NCBI RefSeq assembly: GCF_002807685.1
Contig: NZ_PEAX01000006.1
Coordinates: 1 to 64,000, forward strand
DNA: 64,000 nt
Origin: Neoalteromonas flava
Lineage (GTDB): Bacteria > Pseudomonadota > Gammaproteobacteria > Enterobacterales > Alteromonadaceae
Reading direction: 5' to 3'
A program made the position numbers and the translations under genes. Below the pieces are notes generated by a model. It was not told where the DNA came from and searched no databases. It saw only the letters and a program-made list of their open reading frames with translations. This document shows positions 26,597-37,152 of this stretch, piece by piece; the first letter of the stretch is position 1, and every line of letters starts with the position of its first letter.

Positions 26597-26627
26597 TAAA
26601 AAAGAGCACCAAAGGTGCCCTTTTTTA
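26597..26627 (-). terminator. Rho-independent terminator after the thiolase gene
   Basis: On the minus strand GGGCACC-TTT-GGTGCTC forms a 7-bp stem with one G-U pair, followed by TTTTTTATTTTT. It lies 20 bp downstream of the thiolase stop and just before the start of the hydrolase-kynU operon. Confidence 0.85.
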
Positions 26628-26646
26628 CAGATATCTAACCCAATTA

Positions 26647-27822
26647 TCAACACAGTTCCACAGCTAATGCTGTGGCTTCACCGCCACCAATACACAAGGC
26701 TGCCACACCGCGCTGTTTTCCTTGCTGCTTTAGGGCGTGTAATAGAGTCACTATAATCCGAGCTCCAGAAGCACCAATAGGGTGTCCTAAAGCACACGCA
26801 CCGCCCTTGATATTAACTTTGCTTGCATCTAAACTCAGTTTGCTGATCGCTAGCATCGTCACCATCGCAAAGGCCTCATTAATTTCAAACAAATCGACAT
26901 CGTCTTTTTGCCAACCGGATTTCGCCAATACTTTTTCTATAGCTCCTACTGGGGCAACGGTGAAATCTTCTGGCTTAATGGCGTTGGTTGCATGGGCGAC
27001 AATTTTTGCCAGTGGTTGCAGTCCAAGGGAGTGGGCCTTAGTTTCAGACATTACCAATAAAGCTGCTGCACCATCAGAAATCGAGCTAGAGTTCGCTGCG
27101 GTAACCGTACCATCTTTCTTAAAGGCCGGTCGTAACGATGGGATTTTGTCCGGACGCGCGGCACCAGGGCCTTCGTCAGTATCAATCGTAATATCACCTT
27201 TACGCGTCGTGATGGTGACAGGCACAATTTCATCAGTAAAAGTACCAGCTTCTATCGCTTGAGTAGCCTTAGTCAATGAGCTAAGAGCAAATTCGTCCAT
27301 CTGCTCACGGGTAATACCTTCAGCATCAGCAGTACCCTGAGCAAAACATCCCATCGCCTGACCATCATAAGCATTTTCTAGACCATCCAACATCATATGA
27401 TCAAGTACCTGCCCATGCCCCATGCGCATGCCAGCTCGGGCTTTAGGTAAAAGATACGGTGCATTGCTCATGCTTTCCATACCGCCAGCGACAACAACAG
27501 CAGCCGATCCTGCCTTGATCAAGTCATGGGCTAGCATGACTGCCTTCATCCCCGAACCACACACTTTATTAATGGTAGTTACTCCTGCTGCTAGTGGCAG
27601 GTTGGCGCCTAACGACGCCTGCCGGGCTGGTGACTGCCCTAACCCAGCGGGTAATACACAGCCCATGATCACCTCGTCGACCTCATTGCTATCAATGGGG
27701 GCAACTGCTGCCGCAATGGCATGACTGCCTAGTTGGGTTGCAGGCACTGCCGACAACGCGCCCATAAATCCGCCCATCGCCGTTCTTTTGGCGGATACGA
27801 TAACAACAGAATCTTGGCTCAT
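26647..27822 (-). CDS. Acetyl-CoA C-acetyltransferase (thiolase)
   Basis: 391 residues from the ATG at 27822, preceded by AGAGGAAA. The acyl-enzyme Cys88 is in NKVCGSGMKAV, the His lies in GGACALGHPIGASG, and the second Cys in ALCIGGGEA. The length and sequence fit the biosynthetic/degradative AtoB/PhaA type, joining or splitting acetoacetyl-CoA. It is divergent from liuR across 260 bp holding the LiuR palindrome, so it probably belongs to the leucine regulon and finishes acetoacetate use. Confidence 0.93.
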   Translation of the reverse strand: MSQDSVVIVSAKRTAMGGFMGALSAVPATQLGSHAIAAAVAPIDSNEVDEVIMGCVLPAGLGQSPARQASLGANLPLAAGVTTINKVCGSGMKAVMLAHDLIKAGSAAVVVAGGMESMSNAPYLLPKARAGMRMGHGQVLDHMMLDGLENAYDGQAMGCFAQGTADAEGITREQMDEFALSSLTKATQAIEAGTFTDEIVPVTITTRKGDITIDTDEGPGAARPDKIPSLRPAFKKDGTVTAANSSSISDGAAALLVMSETKAHSLGLQPLAKIVAHATNAIKPEDFTVAPVGAIEKVLAKSGWQKDDVDLFEINEAFAMVTMLAISKLSLDASKVNIKGGACALGHPIGASGARIIVTLLHALKQQGKQRGVAALCIGGGEATALAVELC

Positions 27823-27963
27823 GTGAATTTCCTCTTGAAAAATAGGTATTAACGCTAGCACTCGTACAGCAAATTTGACAGCCGACTTTGGTTCTATTGC
27901 CCTCATCTGAGAGGATCAAGTTGACGAAGCCTGCCAGCTACTTTACCTTTACGTTAATTAAGG

Positions 27964-27979
27964 TTTACGTAAACGTAAA
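27964..27979. promoter_or_regulatory. Probable LiuR operator
   Basis: Perfect 16-bp palindrome TTTACGTAAACGTAAA (7-bp arms around AA) between the divergent thiolase and liuR genes. Known: proteobacterial LiuR (MerR family) sites are ACGT-containing palindromes of this kind. Further ACGT-bearing sequence (TTTACGTTAATTAAGG) lies directly upstream and may be a half-site. Confidence 0.75.
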
Positions 27980-28023
27980 CTTAGCGTTTAACAGCTGTTA
28001 GGACAAGTTAAAAAAAGCAACAT

Positions 28024-28041
28024 TCGGTAGATTGCTACCGA
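28024..28041. repeat. Short inverted repeat in the liuR leader
   Basis: TCGGTAG and CTACCGA flank ATTG, a perfect 7-bp stem 42 bp before the liuR ATG. It is not followed by a U-tract. It may be a second operator or an mRNA hairpin affecting liuR translation. Confidence 0.4.
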
Positions 28042-28082
28042 GGCAGCGTAAACTTTTACTAACAACCGGGAATCCATTCGAT

Positions 28083-28478
28083 ATGACTGAAAGAACCTAC
28101 ACTATTGGCGAGCTCGCGAAATTGTTTGATATTACTCCTCGCTCAATCCGCTTTTATGAAGAGCAGTCTTTACTTGAGCCTGAACGTGTAGGACAGTCAA
28201 GGGTATATCGTACCAAGGATAAAGTACGTTTAAAGTTGATATTACGAGGGAAGCGCCTAGGCTTTTCTCTAGCCGAAGTCAAAAATCTCTTTGAACTCTA
28301 TGACTCCAACCCAAATTCAGCCGCACAGCTAACGGCGATGTTAAAAATGACCGAACAAAAGCGCGCAACCCTGCGTCAACAGCTCGACGACATTCAAATG
28401 TTGATGAATGAGCTGGATGAAGTAGAAAGTCGTTGCCGCGATGAATTAACCGAATTAGAACGAGGAAAAATCGCATGA
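28083..28478 (+). CDS. liuR: MerR-family regulator LiuR
   Basis: 131 residues from the ATG at 28083; upstream in-frame codons do not resemble MerR. The winged HTH is [26 protein letters not shown], followed by the coiled-coil dimerisation helix to the C-terminus. There is no cysteine cluster for metal sensing. Known: LiuR controls branched-chain amino acid catabolism. Its stop overlaps the liuA start by 4 bp, so it is the first gene of the operon and likely autoregulated through the palindrome upstream. Confidence 0.93.
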   Translation: MTERTYTIGELAKLFDITPRSIRFYEEQSLLEPERVGQSRVYRTKDKVRLKLILRGKRLGFSLAEVKNLFELYDSNPNSAAQLTAMLKMTEQKRATLRQQLDDIQMLMNELDEVESRCRDELTELERGKIA

Positions 28479-29644
28479 ATACGCCCTACCCAACATTAAA
28501 CTTTGGTCTCGGTGAAGATATCGACATGCTACGTGAGCATGTCTATCAATTTGCCCAAGGTGAAATTGCTCCGTTAGCTGAAAAGTCAGACGAAGCTAAT
28601 GCATTTCCCAATGAATTGTGGCCCAAATTAGGTGAGATGGGCTTATTGGGTATTACGGTTTCTGAACAATATGGTGGCTCGGATATGGGCTATCTTGCTC
28701 ACACCATCGCAATGGAAGAAGTTAGTCGTGCATCAGCCGGCATTGGCTTGAGTTATGGCGCTCACTCAAACTTGTGCGTGAATCAAATTTATAAAAACGG
28801 CAATGAAGAGCAGCGCGCTAAGTACCTACCAAAATTAGTTTCTGGTGAGCACATTGGCGCACTTGCAATGAGTGAACCCAATGCGGGTTCTGACGTTGTG
28901 AGCATGAAATTGCGCGCTGAGAAAAAAGGTGATCGTTACATCCTCAATGGTAATAAAATGTGGATCACTAACGGTCCTGACGCAAGCACCTACGTGATCT
29001 ATGCCAAGACTGATGTAAATGCTGGTCCGCGTGGAATTACCGCGTTTATCGTAGAGCGCGATATGCCTGGATTTAGCCAAGCACAGAAGCTCGACAAACT
29101 CGGTATGCGCTCCTCCAATACCTGCGAACTGGTATTTGAAGACTGTGAGGTGCCCGCAGAGAATATCCTTGGCGAGGAAGGTGGCGGCGTACGCGTGCTA
29201 ATGAGTGGTTTAGATTATGAACGCTTAGTTCTATCAGGTGGCCCGTTGGGCATTATGCAAGCTTGTATGGATATCGTCGTACCTTACATTCATGACCGTA
29301 AACAGTTTGGGCAGTCCATTGGTGAGTTTCAGTTGGTGCAAGGCAAAGTTGCTGATATGTACACGCAAATGAACGCTGCTCGCGCCTATGTGTATGCGGT
29401 AGCTCGCTCATGCGATCGCGGTGAAACAACACGCAAAGACGCGGCAGGTGCGATTCTTTACTCCGCCGAATTAGCAACCAAAATGGCGCTGGATGCAATC
29501 CAATTGCTGGGTGGTAACGGCTATATCAATGAGTACCCAACTGGACGCTTGTTACGCGATGCTAAGCTGTATGAAATCGGCGCGGGTACGTCAGAGATCC
29601 GTCGTATGTTGATAGGCCGTGAACTGTTTAAAGAATCAGCCTAA
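28475..29644 (+). CDS. liuA: Isovaleryl-CoA dehydrogenase
   Basis: 389-residue acyl-CoA dehydrogenase. The catalytic Glu249 lies in [11 protein letters not shown], the position specific to isovaleryl-CoA dehydrogenases and unlike the C-terminal Glu of medium-chain enzymes. FAD-binding segments [12 protein letters not shown] and MWITNGPDA, and the C-terminal [18 protein letters not shown], are present. It oxidises isovaleryl-CoA to 3-methylcrotonyl-CoA, passing electrons to ETF. It overlaps liuR by 4 bp and liuB follows after 11 bp. Confidence 0.96.
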   Translation: MNTPYPTLNFGLGEDIDMLREHVYQFAQGEIAPLAEKSDEANAFPNELWPKLGEMGLLGITVSEQYGGSDMGYLAHTIAMEEVSRASAGIGLSYGAHSNLCVNQIYKNGNEEQRAKYLPKLVSGEHIGALAMSEPNAGSDVVSMKLRAEKKGDRYILNGNKMWITNGPDASTYVIYAKTDVNAGPRGITAFIVERDMPGFSQAQKLDKLGMRSSNTCELVFEDCEVPAENILGEEGGGVRVLMSGLDYERLVLSGGPLGIMQACMDIVVPYIHDRKQFGQSIGEFQLVQGKVADMYTQMNAARAYVYAVARSCDRGETTRKDAAGAILYSAELATKMALDAIQLLGGNGYINEYPTGRLLRDAKLYEIGAGTSEIRRMLIGRELFKESA

Positions 29645-29655
29645 GGAGAAACCGC

Positions 29656-31263
29656 GTGCCTCGCATCATTAGTCAAATCAATGTGAATAGTCAGGGTTTT
29701 GCTGACAACCAAGCGCATATGCAACACCAAGTTGATGACTTGCGCGCGAAAGTCGAACAGATCAAGCAAGGGGGTGGTGAAAAAGCCAACCAGCGTCATC
29801 TTTCGCGCGGTAAATTATTACCCCGTGAGCGCATTAATGTGTTGCTTGATCCGGGATCTCCTTTCCTCGAAATCGGGCAACTCGCCGCATGGGATGTGTA
29901 CGAAGACTACGTACCCAGTGCTGGAGTTATCGCAGGAATCGGCCTTATAAACGGTATTGAGTGCATGGTCGTGGCCAATGATGCGACGGTTAAAGGTGGT
30001 ACCTATTATCCGTTAACGGTCAAAAAACACCTACGCGCGCAGACCATCGCTGAACAAAATCACCTACCCTGTGTTTATCTGGTAGACTCTGGAGGCGCAA
30101 ACCTACCCAGACAAGACGATGTGTTTCCCGATCGTGAGCACTTTGGTCGAATATTTTATAACCAGGCAAATTTGTCAGCGCAAAACATTCCTCAAATTGC
30201 GGTCGTTATGGGCTCGTGTACCGCCGGCGGAGCGTATGTTCCGGCGATGGCAGACGAATCAATTATCGTTAAAAACCAAGGCACCATTTTCCTCGGCGGC
30301 CCACCATTAGTTAAAGCCGCAACTGGCGAAGTCGTCAGTGCTGAAGAACTCGGTGGTGGCGATGTGCATTGCCGCACATCAGGCGTGGTTGACCATTTAG
30401 CCAACAATGACCATCACGCGCTTTCGCTTGCTCGTAACGCAATCGCACGCTTGAATCGCAAGAAGCAGGTCGATATCGATATTCAACCAGCCCGCGAACC
30501 AGCCTATGCGCCGGAAGAGATTTACGGCGTTGTTCCCAAGGATACCCGCCAACCTTACGATGTACGTGAAATCATCGCACGGATTGTCGACGCTTCAGAA
30601 TTTGATGAGTTTAAATCCTTGTACGGTACCACTTTGGTTTGCGGTTTCGCGCGGATCTATGGGTTTCCCGTTGGCATTGTCGCGAACAATGGCATTTTGT
30701 TTTCGGAGTCTGCGCAAAAAGGTGCACACTTCATTGAGCTCTGCGCACAGCGTAAGATCCCCTTAGTGTTCTTACAAAATATCACCGGTTTTATGGTTGG
30801 CAAACAATACGAAGCCGGTGGCATAGCCAAGCATGGTGCCAAGATGGTTACCGCTGTTGCGTGTGCAAAAGTTCCCAAGCTAACCGTTTTGATCGGCGGC
30901 AGTTTTGGTGCCGGTAATTATGGCATGTGTGGTCGCGCCTACGACCCGCGTTTCCTGTTTATGTGGCCAAACGCACGTATCTCAGTCATGGGAGGGGAGC
31001 AAGCGGCCGGTGTTCTCGCACAGGTCAAACGCGACCAAAAAGAACGCAGCGGCGAAGCTTGGACAAGCGATGAAGAAAACGCTTTCAAACAACCCATTAT
31101 CGATACCTACGAGCAACAAGGTCACCCCTACTATGCGTCAGCGCGTTTATGGGATGATGGTGTAATTGACCCTGCCGATACCCGACGCGTGTTGGGATTA
31201 TCTTTGTCTGCTGCGTTAAACAAACCAATTGAGGATACGCAGTTTGGCGTATTCCGTATGTAG
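29656..31263 (+). CDS. liuB: Methylcrotonyl-CoA carboxylase, carboxyltransferase (beta) subunit
   Basis: 535 residues, starting at GTG with AAGGAG seven to eight bases upstream. Two crotonase-like carboxyltransferase halves are present. [16 protein letters not shown] and the second-half [20 protein letters not shown] are typical of methylcrotonyl-CoA carboxylase beta subunits. It transfers carboxyl from biotin on LiuD to 3-methylcrotonyl-CoA, giving 3-methylglutaconyl-CoA. Confidence 0.96.
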   Translation: MPRIISQINVNSQGFADNQAHMQHQVDDLRAKVEQIKQGGGEKANQRHLSRGKLLPRERINVLLDPGSPFLEIGQLAAWDVYEDYVPSAGVIAGIGLINGIECMVVANDATVKGGTYYPLTVKKHLRAQTIAEQNHLPCVYLVDSGGANLPRQDDVFPDREHFGRIFYNQANLSAQNIPQIAVVMGSCTAGGAYVPAMADESIIVKNQGTIFLGGPPLVKAATGEVVSAEELGGGDVHCRTSGVVDHLANNDHHALSLARNAIARLNRKKQVDIDIQPAREPAYAPEEIYGVVPKDTRQPYDVREIIARIVDASEFDEFKSLYGTTLVCGFARIYGFPVGIVANNGILFSESAQKGAHFIELCAQRKIPLVFLQNITGFMVGKQYEAGGIAKHGAKMVTAVACAKVPKLTVLIGGSFGAGNYGMCGRAYDPRFLFMWPNARISVMGGEQAAGVLAQVKRDQKERSGEAWTSDEENAFKQPIIDTYEQQGHPYYASARLWDDGVIDPADTRRVLGLSLSAALNKPIEDTQFGVFRM

Positions 31264-31276
31264 GATGGGCGTTAAA

Positions 31277-32077
31277 ATGAATGAACTGCAATATGTCAGC
31301 TACGTCAAAGATGATCGCGGCGTAGTGACGGTAACATTAGACCGCGCCGAAAAACATAACGCATTCGACGACAGCATGATTGCTGAATTGCATCAGTGTT
31401 TTGAGACCGTTTCTCAAGACGTTTCCGCTCGTGTATTAGTGTTGGCTGCCGAAGGCAAAAGCTTTTGTGCCGGAGCTGATTTAGCTTGGATGCAGCGCAT
31501 GGCGAGCTACACCTATGAACAAAACAAGCAAGATGCACAAGCGCTCGCCGCGATGTTTGACGCTCTTTACCGTGTGCCGGTACCAACTATTGCACGCGTT
31601 CAGGGAGCGGCCTTTGGCGGTGCAGTTGGGCTTATTGCCTGCTGCGATATCGCCATTGCCAATAAATTAAGTAAGTTTTGTCTCAGTGAAGTCAAAATCG
31701 GGCTTATCCCTGCAACTATTTCGCCCTACGTAATAGAAGCAATGGGTGCTCGTGTTGCGAAGCGGTATTTTATGACAGCCGAAGTATTTTCTTCCCGACG
31801 TGCGCGGCGCTTGGGTCTGATTAGCGAAGCCGTCAATGATGAGTCTTTAGACAGCACTGTAGCCGAGATTGTTGCGCATATTTTGAATAACGGACCAGCC
31901 GCGGTTACTGCTGCAAAAGCGCTAGCGGCTCAAGTCGCAAATCAACCCATTGACGCTAATCTTATGGATGCCACTAGCACATTGATTGCGCAAATTCGTG
32001 TTTCTGAAGAAGGGCAAGAAGGCCTTAACGCTTTCTTACAAAAGCGCCAACCCGCATGGCGTAAGGACAACCCATGA
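31277..32077 (+). CDS. liuC: 3-Methylglutaconyl-CoA hydratase
   Basis: 266-residue enoyl-CoA hydratase/isomerase-family protein. The oxyanion-hole segments are SFCAGADLAWM and AAFGGAVGLIACCD. The start at 31277 follows GGATGGGC; in-frame codons further upstream overlap liuB. Position between liuB and liuD and the DRAEKHNAFDD signature assign it to the hydratase step, forming HMG-CoA. Its stop overlaps liuD by 4 bp. Confidence 0.93.
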   Translation: MNELQYVSYVKDDRGVVTVTLDRAEKHNAFDDSMIAELHQCFETVSQDVSARVLVLAAEGKSFCAGADLAWMQRMASYTYEQNKQDAQALAAMFDALYRVPVPTIARVQGAAFGGAVGLIACCDIAIANKLSKFCLSEVKIGLIPATISPYVIEAMGARVAKRYFMTAEVFSSRRARRLGLISEAVNDESLDSTVAEIVAHILNNGPAAVTAAKALAAQVANQPIDANLMDATSTLIAQIRVSEEGQEGLNAFLQKRQPAWRKDNP

Positions 32078-34077
32078 TAACCAAATTATTAATCGCTAAT
32101 CGCGGCGAAATTACTTGCCGTATTATTCGTACGGCGCAACGACTCGGCATCGCTACCGTTGCAGTTTATTCTGATGCCGACGCCCAAGCATTGCACGTTC
32201 AGCTTGCTGATGAAGCCATTCATATCGGTGGCTCTGCATCAAAAGACAGCTACTTGCGCAGTGAGCGGATCATCGCTGCGGCCAAACAAACGGGTGCCGA
32301 TGCGATACATCCCGGTTATGGCTTTTTGTCGGAGAATGCAGCGTTTGCAAAGCTTTGCGATGACAACAATATAATCTTCGTCGGTCCACCAATAGCTGCA
32401 ATTGAAGCGATGGGGTCCAAATCTGCGGCGAAAACCATTATGGAAACCGCTAACGTCCCACTGGTACCTGGTTATCACGGGACCGATCAAAGCACCACGA
32501 TGCTGCGCAATGCTGCTGACGATATTGGCTATCCAGTTTTATTAAAAGCCGCAGCAGGCGGTGGTGGTAAGGGCATGCGTCAAGTCCATAGTGCGGCAGA
32601 ATTTGATGAAGGACTAGCGGCAGCCAAACGTGAGGCTATGGCAAGTTTCAACGATGACATCATGTTAGTTGAAAAATACTTAACTCAGCCACGCCATGTA
32701 GAAATTCAGGTTTTTTGTGATCAGCATGGGAACGGCGTGTATTTATTCGAGCGGGATTGCTCAGTGCAGCGTCGCCATCAAAAAGTCATCGAAGAAGCCC
32801 CTGCCCCTGGAATGGATGACGCATTACGCACCGAGATGGGCGAAGCAGCACTTAAAGCCGCTAAGGCCATCAACTATGTGGGTGCGGGTACGGTAGAATT
32901 TTTGTTGGATTTCGATGGTAGTTTCTATTTCATGGAAATGAATACCCGCCTGCAAGTCGAGCATCCAGTGACGGAAATGATCACTGGCCAAGACTTGGTA
33001 GAATGGCAATTGCGGGTCGCCAGTGGCGAATCGCTGCCGCTTACGCAAGAACAGCTTGCCATTAAAGGGCATGCATTTGAAGCTCGCATTTACGCTGAAG
33101 ATCCCAACAACGAGTTTTTGCCTGCTACCGGTGTGCTAGCAACATTGCGACCACCGCAAGAAAATGCATTTGTGCGGGTTGATACCGGCGTAGTTGAAGG
33201 CGACACAGTGTCGGTATTTTATGATCCCATGATTGCTAAGCTCATCGTGTGGGATGAAGATCGTGACAAAGCACTCAACAGACTTGCATTGGCTCTGCGT
33301 GAATACCATGTTCACGGCGTAACCACGAATATTGAGTTTCTCTATAATATCGCAGCGTCAGCACCGTTTAAGAATGCAGAACTAACAACCGGCTTCATAG
33401 ATGCTCATTATGACATGCTGTTCTCTGCCAGTTTAAGCGCTGGCAAAGAATTGGTTGTATATGCCGCATTAAGCACTCTGTTAATGCAAGTTAACCAGCA
33501 ACGTGAGCGAAGCCAATTTGTATCGGCTGCGCACATGTTAGATGGTTGGCGGGCTAATGAATTGCATCAACAAATCGTGCAGCTGCAGCTAAATGATGAC
33601 AGCCATGTAGAAGTAACAGCGAGCTTCATTCCTGGGCGGACGTTACCTACCTGGAAGATAGAGGTCGATGGTCAAACTCATACCTGCTGCGGTCAACTTT
33701 CCAACGGAATTTTAGATGCCAACATCGATGGTCATCGGCAACAATTGACACTGGCGCATCAAGACAATAATTATCGCTTATTCACCGACCGCCATTCCAT
33801 GCAGTTTAGCCAAGTATTGCCTGATCTTGGCCTTGAAGATGCGCAAGATACTCACGGTGGATTAACAGCCCCGATGAACGGAACTATCGTCGCGCTGCTC
33901 GTTGAGCCTGGTCAAAAGGTCGAAAAAGGCGCGTCGTTAATGATCATGGAAGCGATGAAGATGGAACACGCGATAAAAGCGCCAAGCACAGGCCAAGTAA
34001 AAGAGTTTTTCTTCGCCGCTGGCGCGCTAGTAGATGGTGGCGCGGCACTGTTGGAGTTTGAACCTGATGATAAGTGA
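32074..34077 (+). CDS. liuD: Methylcrotonyl-CoA carboxylase, biotin carboxylase/BCCP (alpha) subunit
   Basis: 667 residues with biotin carboxylase N-terminus ([16 protein letters not shown]-grasp Gly loop [25 protein letters not shown]), a BT-type linker domain, and a C-terminal biotinyl domain with EAMKMEH. The biotinylated Lys is residue 629. It carboxylates its own biotin with ATP and bicarbonate and works with LiuB. It overlaps liuC by 4 bp and liuE by 11 bp. Confidence 0.96.
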   Translation: MITKLLIANRGEITCRIIRTAQRLGIATVAVYSDADAQALHVQLADEAIHIGGSASKDSYLRSERIIAAAKQTGADAIHPGYGFLSENAAFAKLCDDNNIIFVGPPIAAIEAMGSKSAAKTIMETANVPLVPGYHGTDQSTTMLRNAADDIGYPVLLKAAAGGGGKGMRQVHSAAEFDEGLAAAKREAMASFNDDIMLVEKYLTQPRHVEIQVFCDQHGNGVYLFERDCSVQRRHQKVIEEAPAPGMDDALRTEMGEAALKAAKAINYVGAGTVEFLLDFDGSFYFMEMNTRLQVEHPVTEMITGQDLVEWQLRVASGESLPLTQEQLAIKGHAFEARIYAEDPNNEFLPATGVLATLRPPQENAFVRVDTGVVEGDTVSVFYDPMIAKLIVWDEDRDKALNRLALALREYHVHGVTTNIEFLYNIAASAPFKNAELTTGFIDAHYDMLFSASLSAGKELVVYAALSTLLMQVNQQRERSQFVSAAHMLDGWRANELHQQIVQLQLNDDSHVEVTASFIPGRTLPTWKIEVDGQTHTCCGQLSNGILDANIDGHRQQLTLAHQDNNYRLFTDRHSMQFSQVLPDLGLEDAQDTHGGLTAPMNGTIVALLVEPGQKVEKGASLMIMEAMKMEHAIKAPSTGQVKEFFFAAGALVDGGAALLEFEPDDK

Positions 34078-34978
34078 ACACAGCTACCCGGCTGAGGTCA
34101 GTATTGTTGAAGTTGGTCCGCGGGATGGATTACAAAATGAACAAGCCCTTATTCCACTAACAGATAAGTTAGCCTTGGTTGAGGGCCTTGCAAACGCCGG
34201 CCTTAAGCGTATCGAAACCGGCAGTTTTGTATCCCCAAAGTGGGTGCCCCAAATGGCCGACAGTCATGCTGTATTTGCTCAAATTCAGCGCAAGCCAGGT
34301 GTCATATATTCAGCGTTGACGCCAAACCTAAAAGGATTTGAAGCGGCGCTCGAATGTGGTGTCGACGAAGTTGCGATCTTCGGCGCAGCCTCTGAATCTT
34401 TCTCACAGAAAAACATTAATTGCTCGATCGCCGAGAGCCTTGAACGCTTTGCTGCGGTCATGGACGCAGCCAAGCAACATAATGTTCCTGTTCGTGGTTA
34501 TGTGTCTTGCGTATTGGGCTGCCCTTATGAGGGGGATATTTCCGCCCAGGCGGTAGCCGATGTTAGCCAAAAGCTGCATGCCATGGGATGCTATGAGATT
34601 TCGTTGGGCGATACCATTGGCGTTGGCACTCCGATTAAAACTCGGCGTATGCTAGACGCGGTCATAGATGTCGTTCCGCCGCAAGCATTGGCTGTACATT
34701 TTCACGATACTTATGGACAAGCGTTGGCAAACCTACTTGTGGCTTTGCAAATGGGGGTTACTACCATTGATGCGGCAGTTGCTGGACTTGGTGGCTGCCC
34801 TTACGCAAAAGGTGCCAGTGGGAACGTTGCGAGCGAAGACGTAGTCTATATGCTACAAGGCATGGGGATTAATTGTGGAGTTGATCTGGCCACACTCGTA
34901 CAGGTCGGAGACCAGATCACAAACGCCCTTGGCAAAAATAATCAGTCTAAAGTCGCAAACGCACTACTCGCAAAGTAG
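34067..34978 (+). CDS. liuE: Hydroxymethylglutaryl-CoA lyase
   Basis: 303 residues from ATG at 34067. [12 protein letters not shown] at the N-terminus is the family signature with the metal-binding Asp; [10 protein letters not shown] gives the His ligands, and [17 protein letters not shown] holds the active-site Cys. It splits HMG-CoA into acetyl-CoA and acetoacetate, completing leucine breakdown. It is the last liu gene and ends in a hairpin. Confidence 0.96.
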   Translation: MISEHSYPAEVSIVEVGPRDGLQNEQALIPLTDKLALVEGLANAGLKRIETGSFVSPKWVPQMADSHAVFAQIQRKPGVIYSALTPNLKGFEAALECGVDEVAIFGAASESFSQKNINCSIAESLERFAAVMDAAKQHNVPVRGYVSCVLGCPYEGDISAQAVADVSQKLHAMGCYEISLGDTIGVGTPIKTRRMLDAVIDVVPPQALAVHFHDTYGQALANLLVALQMGVTTIDAAVAGLGGCPYAKGASGNVASEDVVYMLQGMGINCGVDLATLVQVGDQITNALGKNNQSKVANALLAK

Positions 34979-34982
34979 TGCG
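34960..34982. terminator. Hairpin at the end of the liu operon
   Basis: CGCACTACT pairs perfectly with AGTAGTGCG around CGCAA. The stop of liuE lies in the 3' arm. The following TGCTTGTCG is a poor U-tract, so termination efficiency is uncertain. Confidence 0.5.
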
Positions 34983-34995
34983 TGCTTGTCGTGGT

Positions 34996-36192
34996 TTAGT
35001 CCTTTTCCGCTTCAAGGGTGTAAGTCATAGCGACACCGAGAACTAACATAGCCGCCATAATAGCGATGATGGCGTCGCCGAGCCACGGTTGCAGCGCTGC
35101 GTATACCGCTCCCACAACAAACAATACAACACCAATAAAGGTATTTGCACTGCCCACCAGTTCTGTCCGAGATTGCCCCTCTTCGATGTCCAAAGTGTAG
35201 GTTTTACGACCATTGCGTACGCCGGTATGAGCAACAGACAAGATGAAAAATAAGCCCACTGAAAGCCAAAGCTGTTGCGGTTGCAGCCAGAGTAGCCCAC
35301 CACATGCGAGTACAGCGAATATGCCAGAAACTCTAAGTGTTGCCCGCGCGCTGCGATCGCTTAATCGCCCCCAGAGCTTGGCGCTCAGTAAAGCAGCTAG
35401 TGCCTCAGCGACCAAGTAATAGAGTGGCAAACGATTATCTTGGGATGATTGGGCGAGAACAAAAAAAGGCGCAACCAGTGCGGAATGCACGAAAATCGAA
35501 CGCACAATGATGAAACGCCGAGCCGCACTGGATAACTTAGGTAGTAGTTCGTACCACTGCGTTGTTTTGTGTTCACTCGTCGCTGCAACGTCTACTTCTG
35601 TTTTGATCGGCCACATGATGAGCAACGTCACGCCGAGCATCAGTGCAGATATGAGTGCTAATACCAACATCGCATTATGTGATTGAAACAGCGAAAACGT
35701 CGCGATTGGAACTGCCACCAATAAAGTAACAATGCCAGAGAACATAGTTGCATTACCAATGAGTCCGCCGCGCTCTCCTTTCTCAACGATATCTGCTTCT
35801 ATGTCTTTTACTGTCAGAGAACAACACGCTCGGCCCAAACTGTAAAAGGCGAGCAGCAACATAAAGCCTAAGGCATACCACCAAGTCTGCCCCTGCAGCG
35901 AATAACTTGCATAATGCCAACATAAAAGCACCAGCAATACACTACCACTGATTTGTAACGCCATGCCGAAGCGCCACACTTTGTAGCGTTGGCCATGTTG
36001 GCGAAGATAGACGCTGAGTGCGACCTGCGGCAATAACGCGATAGATTCTCGAATGGGTACGACCCAACCCACCAACCAACTCGGTAAGCCGACCCCCAGG
36101 ATAAGTCCGGGTAACAGCGTCTTTGCCGAGAACAAGACGCTGGCACATTTATTTGCGGTTAGGGCAATAACGAGGCGTATTGCGTCAGGCAA
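34996..36192 (-). CDS. MFS transporter
   Basis: 398-residue membrane protein with about 11-12 hydrophobic segments and a polar central loop, typical of the major facilitator superfamily. The start is a TTG overlapping the desaturase stop by 8 bp; no suitable ATG lies nearby. It is the third gene of a minus-strand operon (SRPBCC, desaturase, MFS), which suggests movement of a lipid or hydrophobic compound. No substrate motif was recognised. It is convergent with liuE. Confidence 0.8.
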   Translation of the reverse strand: MPDAIRLVIALTANKCASVLFSAKTLLPGLILGVGLPSWLVGWVVPIRESIALLPQVALSVYLRQHGQRYKVWRFGMALQISGSVLLVLLCWHYASYSLQGQTWWYALGFMLLLAFYSLGRACCSLTVKDIEADIVEKGERGGLIGNATMFSGIVTLLVAVPIATFSLFQSHNAMLVLALISALMLGVTLLIMWPIKTEVDVAATSEHKTTQWYELLPKLSSAARRFIIVRSIFVHSALVAPFFVLAQSSQDNRLPLYYLVAEALAALLSAKLWGRLSDRSARATLRVSGIFAVLACGGLLWLQPQQLWLSVGLFFILSVAHTGVRNGRKTYTLDIEEGQSRTELVGSANTFIGVVLFVVGAVYAALQPWLGDAIIAIMAAMLVLGVAMTYTLEAEKD

Positions 36193-37138
36193 GTTTCTTC
36201 ACCACTGCAGTGTAGCTCGGTAATACTTCAGCGCCGTCTAGTAGTCCCTGTTCTTTCAAATAGCGATGCAACGCAGCCAAGCGATACGGCGGAACCTGCG
36301 GTAACCAATGGTGTTCTATATGATAGTTTACGTGATTGGGTGCCACAGTTAAGCGTGCCAACCAACCAGCATGAACAGTGCGCGCGTGCTTGCGAGGGTC
36401 ACTATGTAATAAGTCTGGCACGCTAGCATGCTCCGCCGCATTCCTGATGCGCGAAAACAAGCTAAACGTGGTGAGGTAAGCTATCCAAAATAGCGCATAA
36501 GAAACGCCACTATCTAGCGCTAAGCAAACACCTAGCAAGATAATGTGAAGGAGCACGGGGCGGTAGAGTTGTTGCGAAAAATTAAGCAGCGCTCTTCGCA
36601 ATCCAGGCCAGTGCATGTGCCGTGTGTTTTTATAGGCCATATCATATTCAAGTATTCCGGCATGCATTAATAAAACGGCAAAAAAATTCTTTAATCCAGT
36701 AATACCCAAACAGTCACGCAAAATTTTACGTCGCAACGAGCCTGAGGATACCGGGTACGGCGCATAATTGGGGTAATCCGGATCGTCCTTAGTGCCCGCA
36801 TTTGCATGATGCTGTAAATGGTAACGTTGATAGCCATCAAACTGCGCAAAAATAGGTGCCGCACATAGCCAGCGCCCTACCCAAATATTCGCCTGTTTTG
36901 ACTTAAACAGGGCAAAGTGTGCGCAATCATGCATGAGAATACCCAAGCCTAATTGTCGATTACCCAACAAAATCACACTCAACAGGTAAGCCAGCCAATG
37001 TGGCCAGACTACAGGTAGGGTTAAAGCAAATAAGATCAGCGCATAATTCACCAATACTAGATAGGCGCCCTGCCAGTCAGAGCGGACCATAAATGGGCGA
37101 AAATTGAATTGTCTAATAACGCGTAAATGATCATTCAT
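36185..37138 (-). CDS. Fatty acid desaturase
   Basis: 317-residue integral membrane di-iron desaturase. Three histidine boxes are present: HDCAH (70-74), HLQHH (107-111) and HIEHH (273-277), with four or more hydrophobic segments between. HDCAH and HIEHH favour a DesA/FADS-like acyl-lipid enzyme, but a carotenoid or sterol-type hydroxylase is not excluded. It follows the SRPBCC gene by 14 bp. It needs an electron donor such as ferredoxin or cytochrome b5, which is not encoded nearby. Confidence 0.88.
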   Translation of the reverse strand: MNDHLRVIRQFNFRPFMVRSDWQGAYLVLVNYALILFALTLPVVWPHWLAYLLSVILLGNRQLGLGILMHDCAHFALFKSKQANIWVGRWLCAAPIFAQFDGYQRYHLQHHANAGTKDDPDYPNYAPYPVSSGSLRRKILRDCLGITGLKNFFAVLLMHAGILEYDMAYKNTRHMHWPGLRRALLNFSQQLYRPVLLHIILLGVCLALDSGVSYALFWIAYLTTFSLFSRIRNAAEHASVPDLLHSDPRKHARTVHAGWLARLTVAPNHVNYHIEHHWLPQVPPYRLAALHRYLKEQGLLDGAEVLPSYTAVVKKLA

Positions 37139-37152
37139 ACTTCTGTACTGCG

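Noticed and set aside
26672-27262. Long plus-strand frame opposite the thiolase gene
   Set aside because: It mirrors the codons of a strongly recognisable thiolase and shows no family features.
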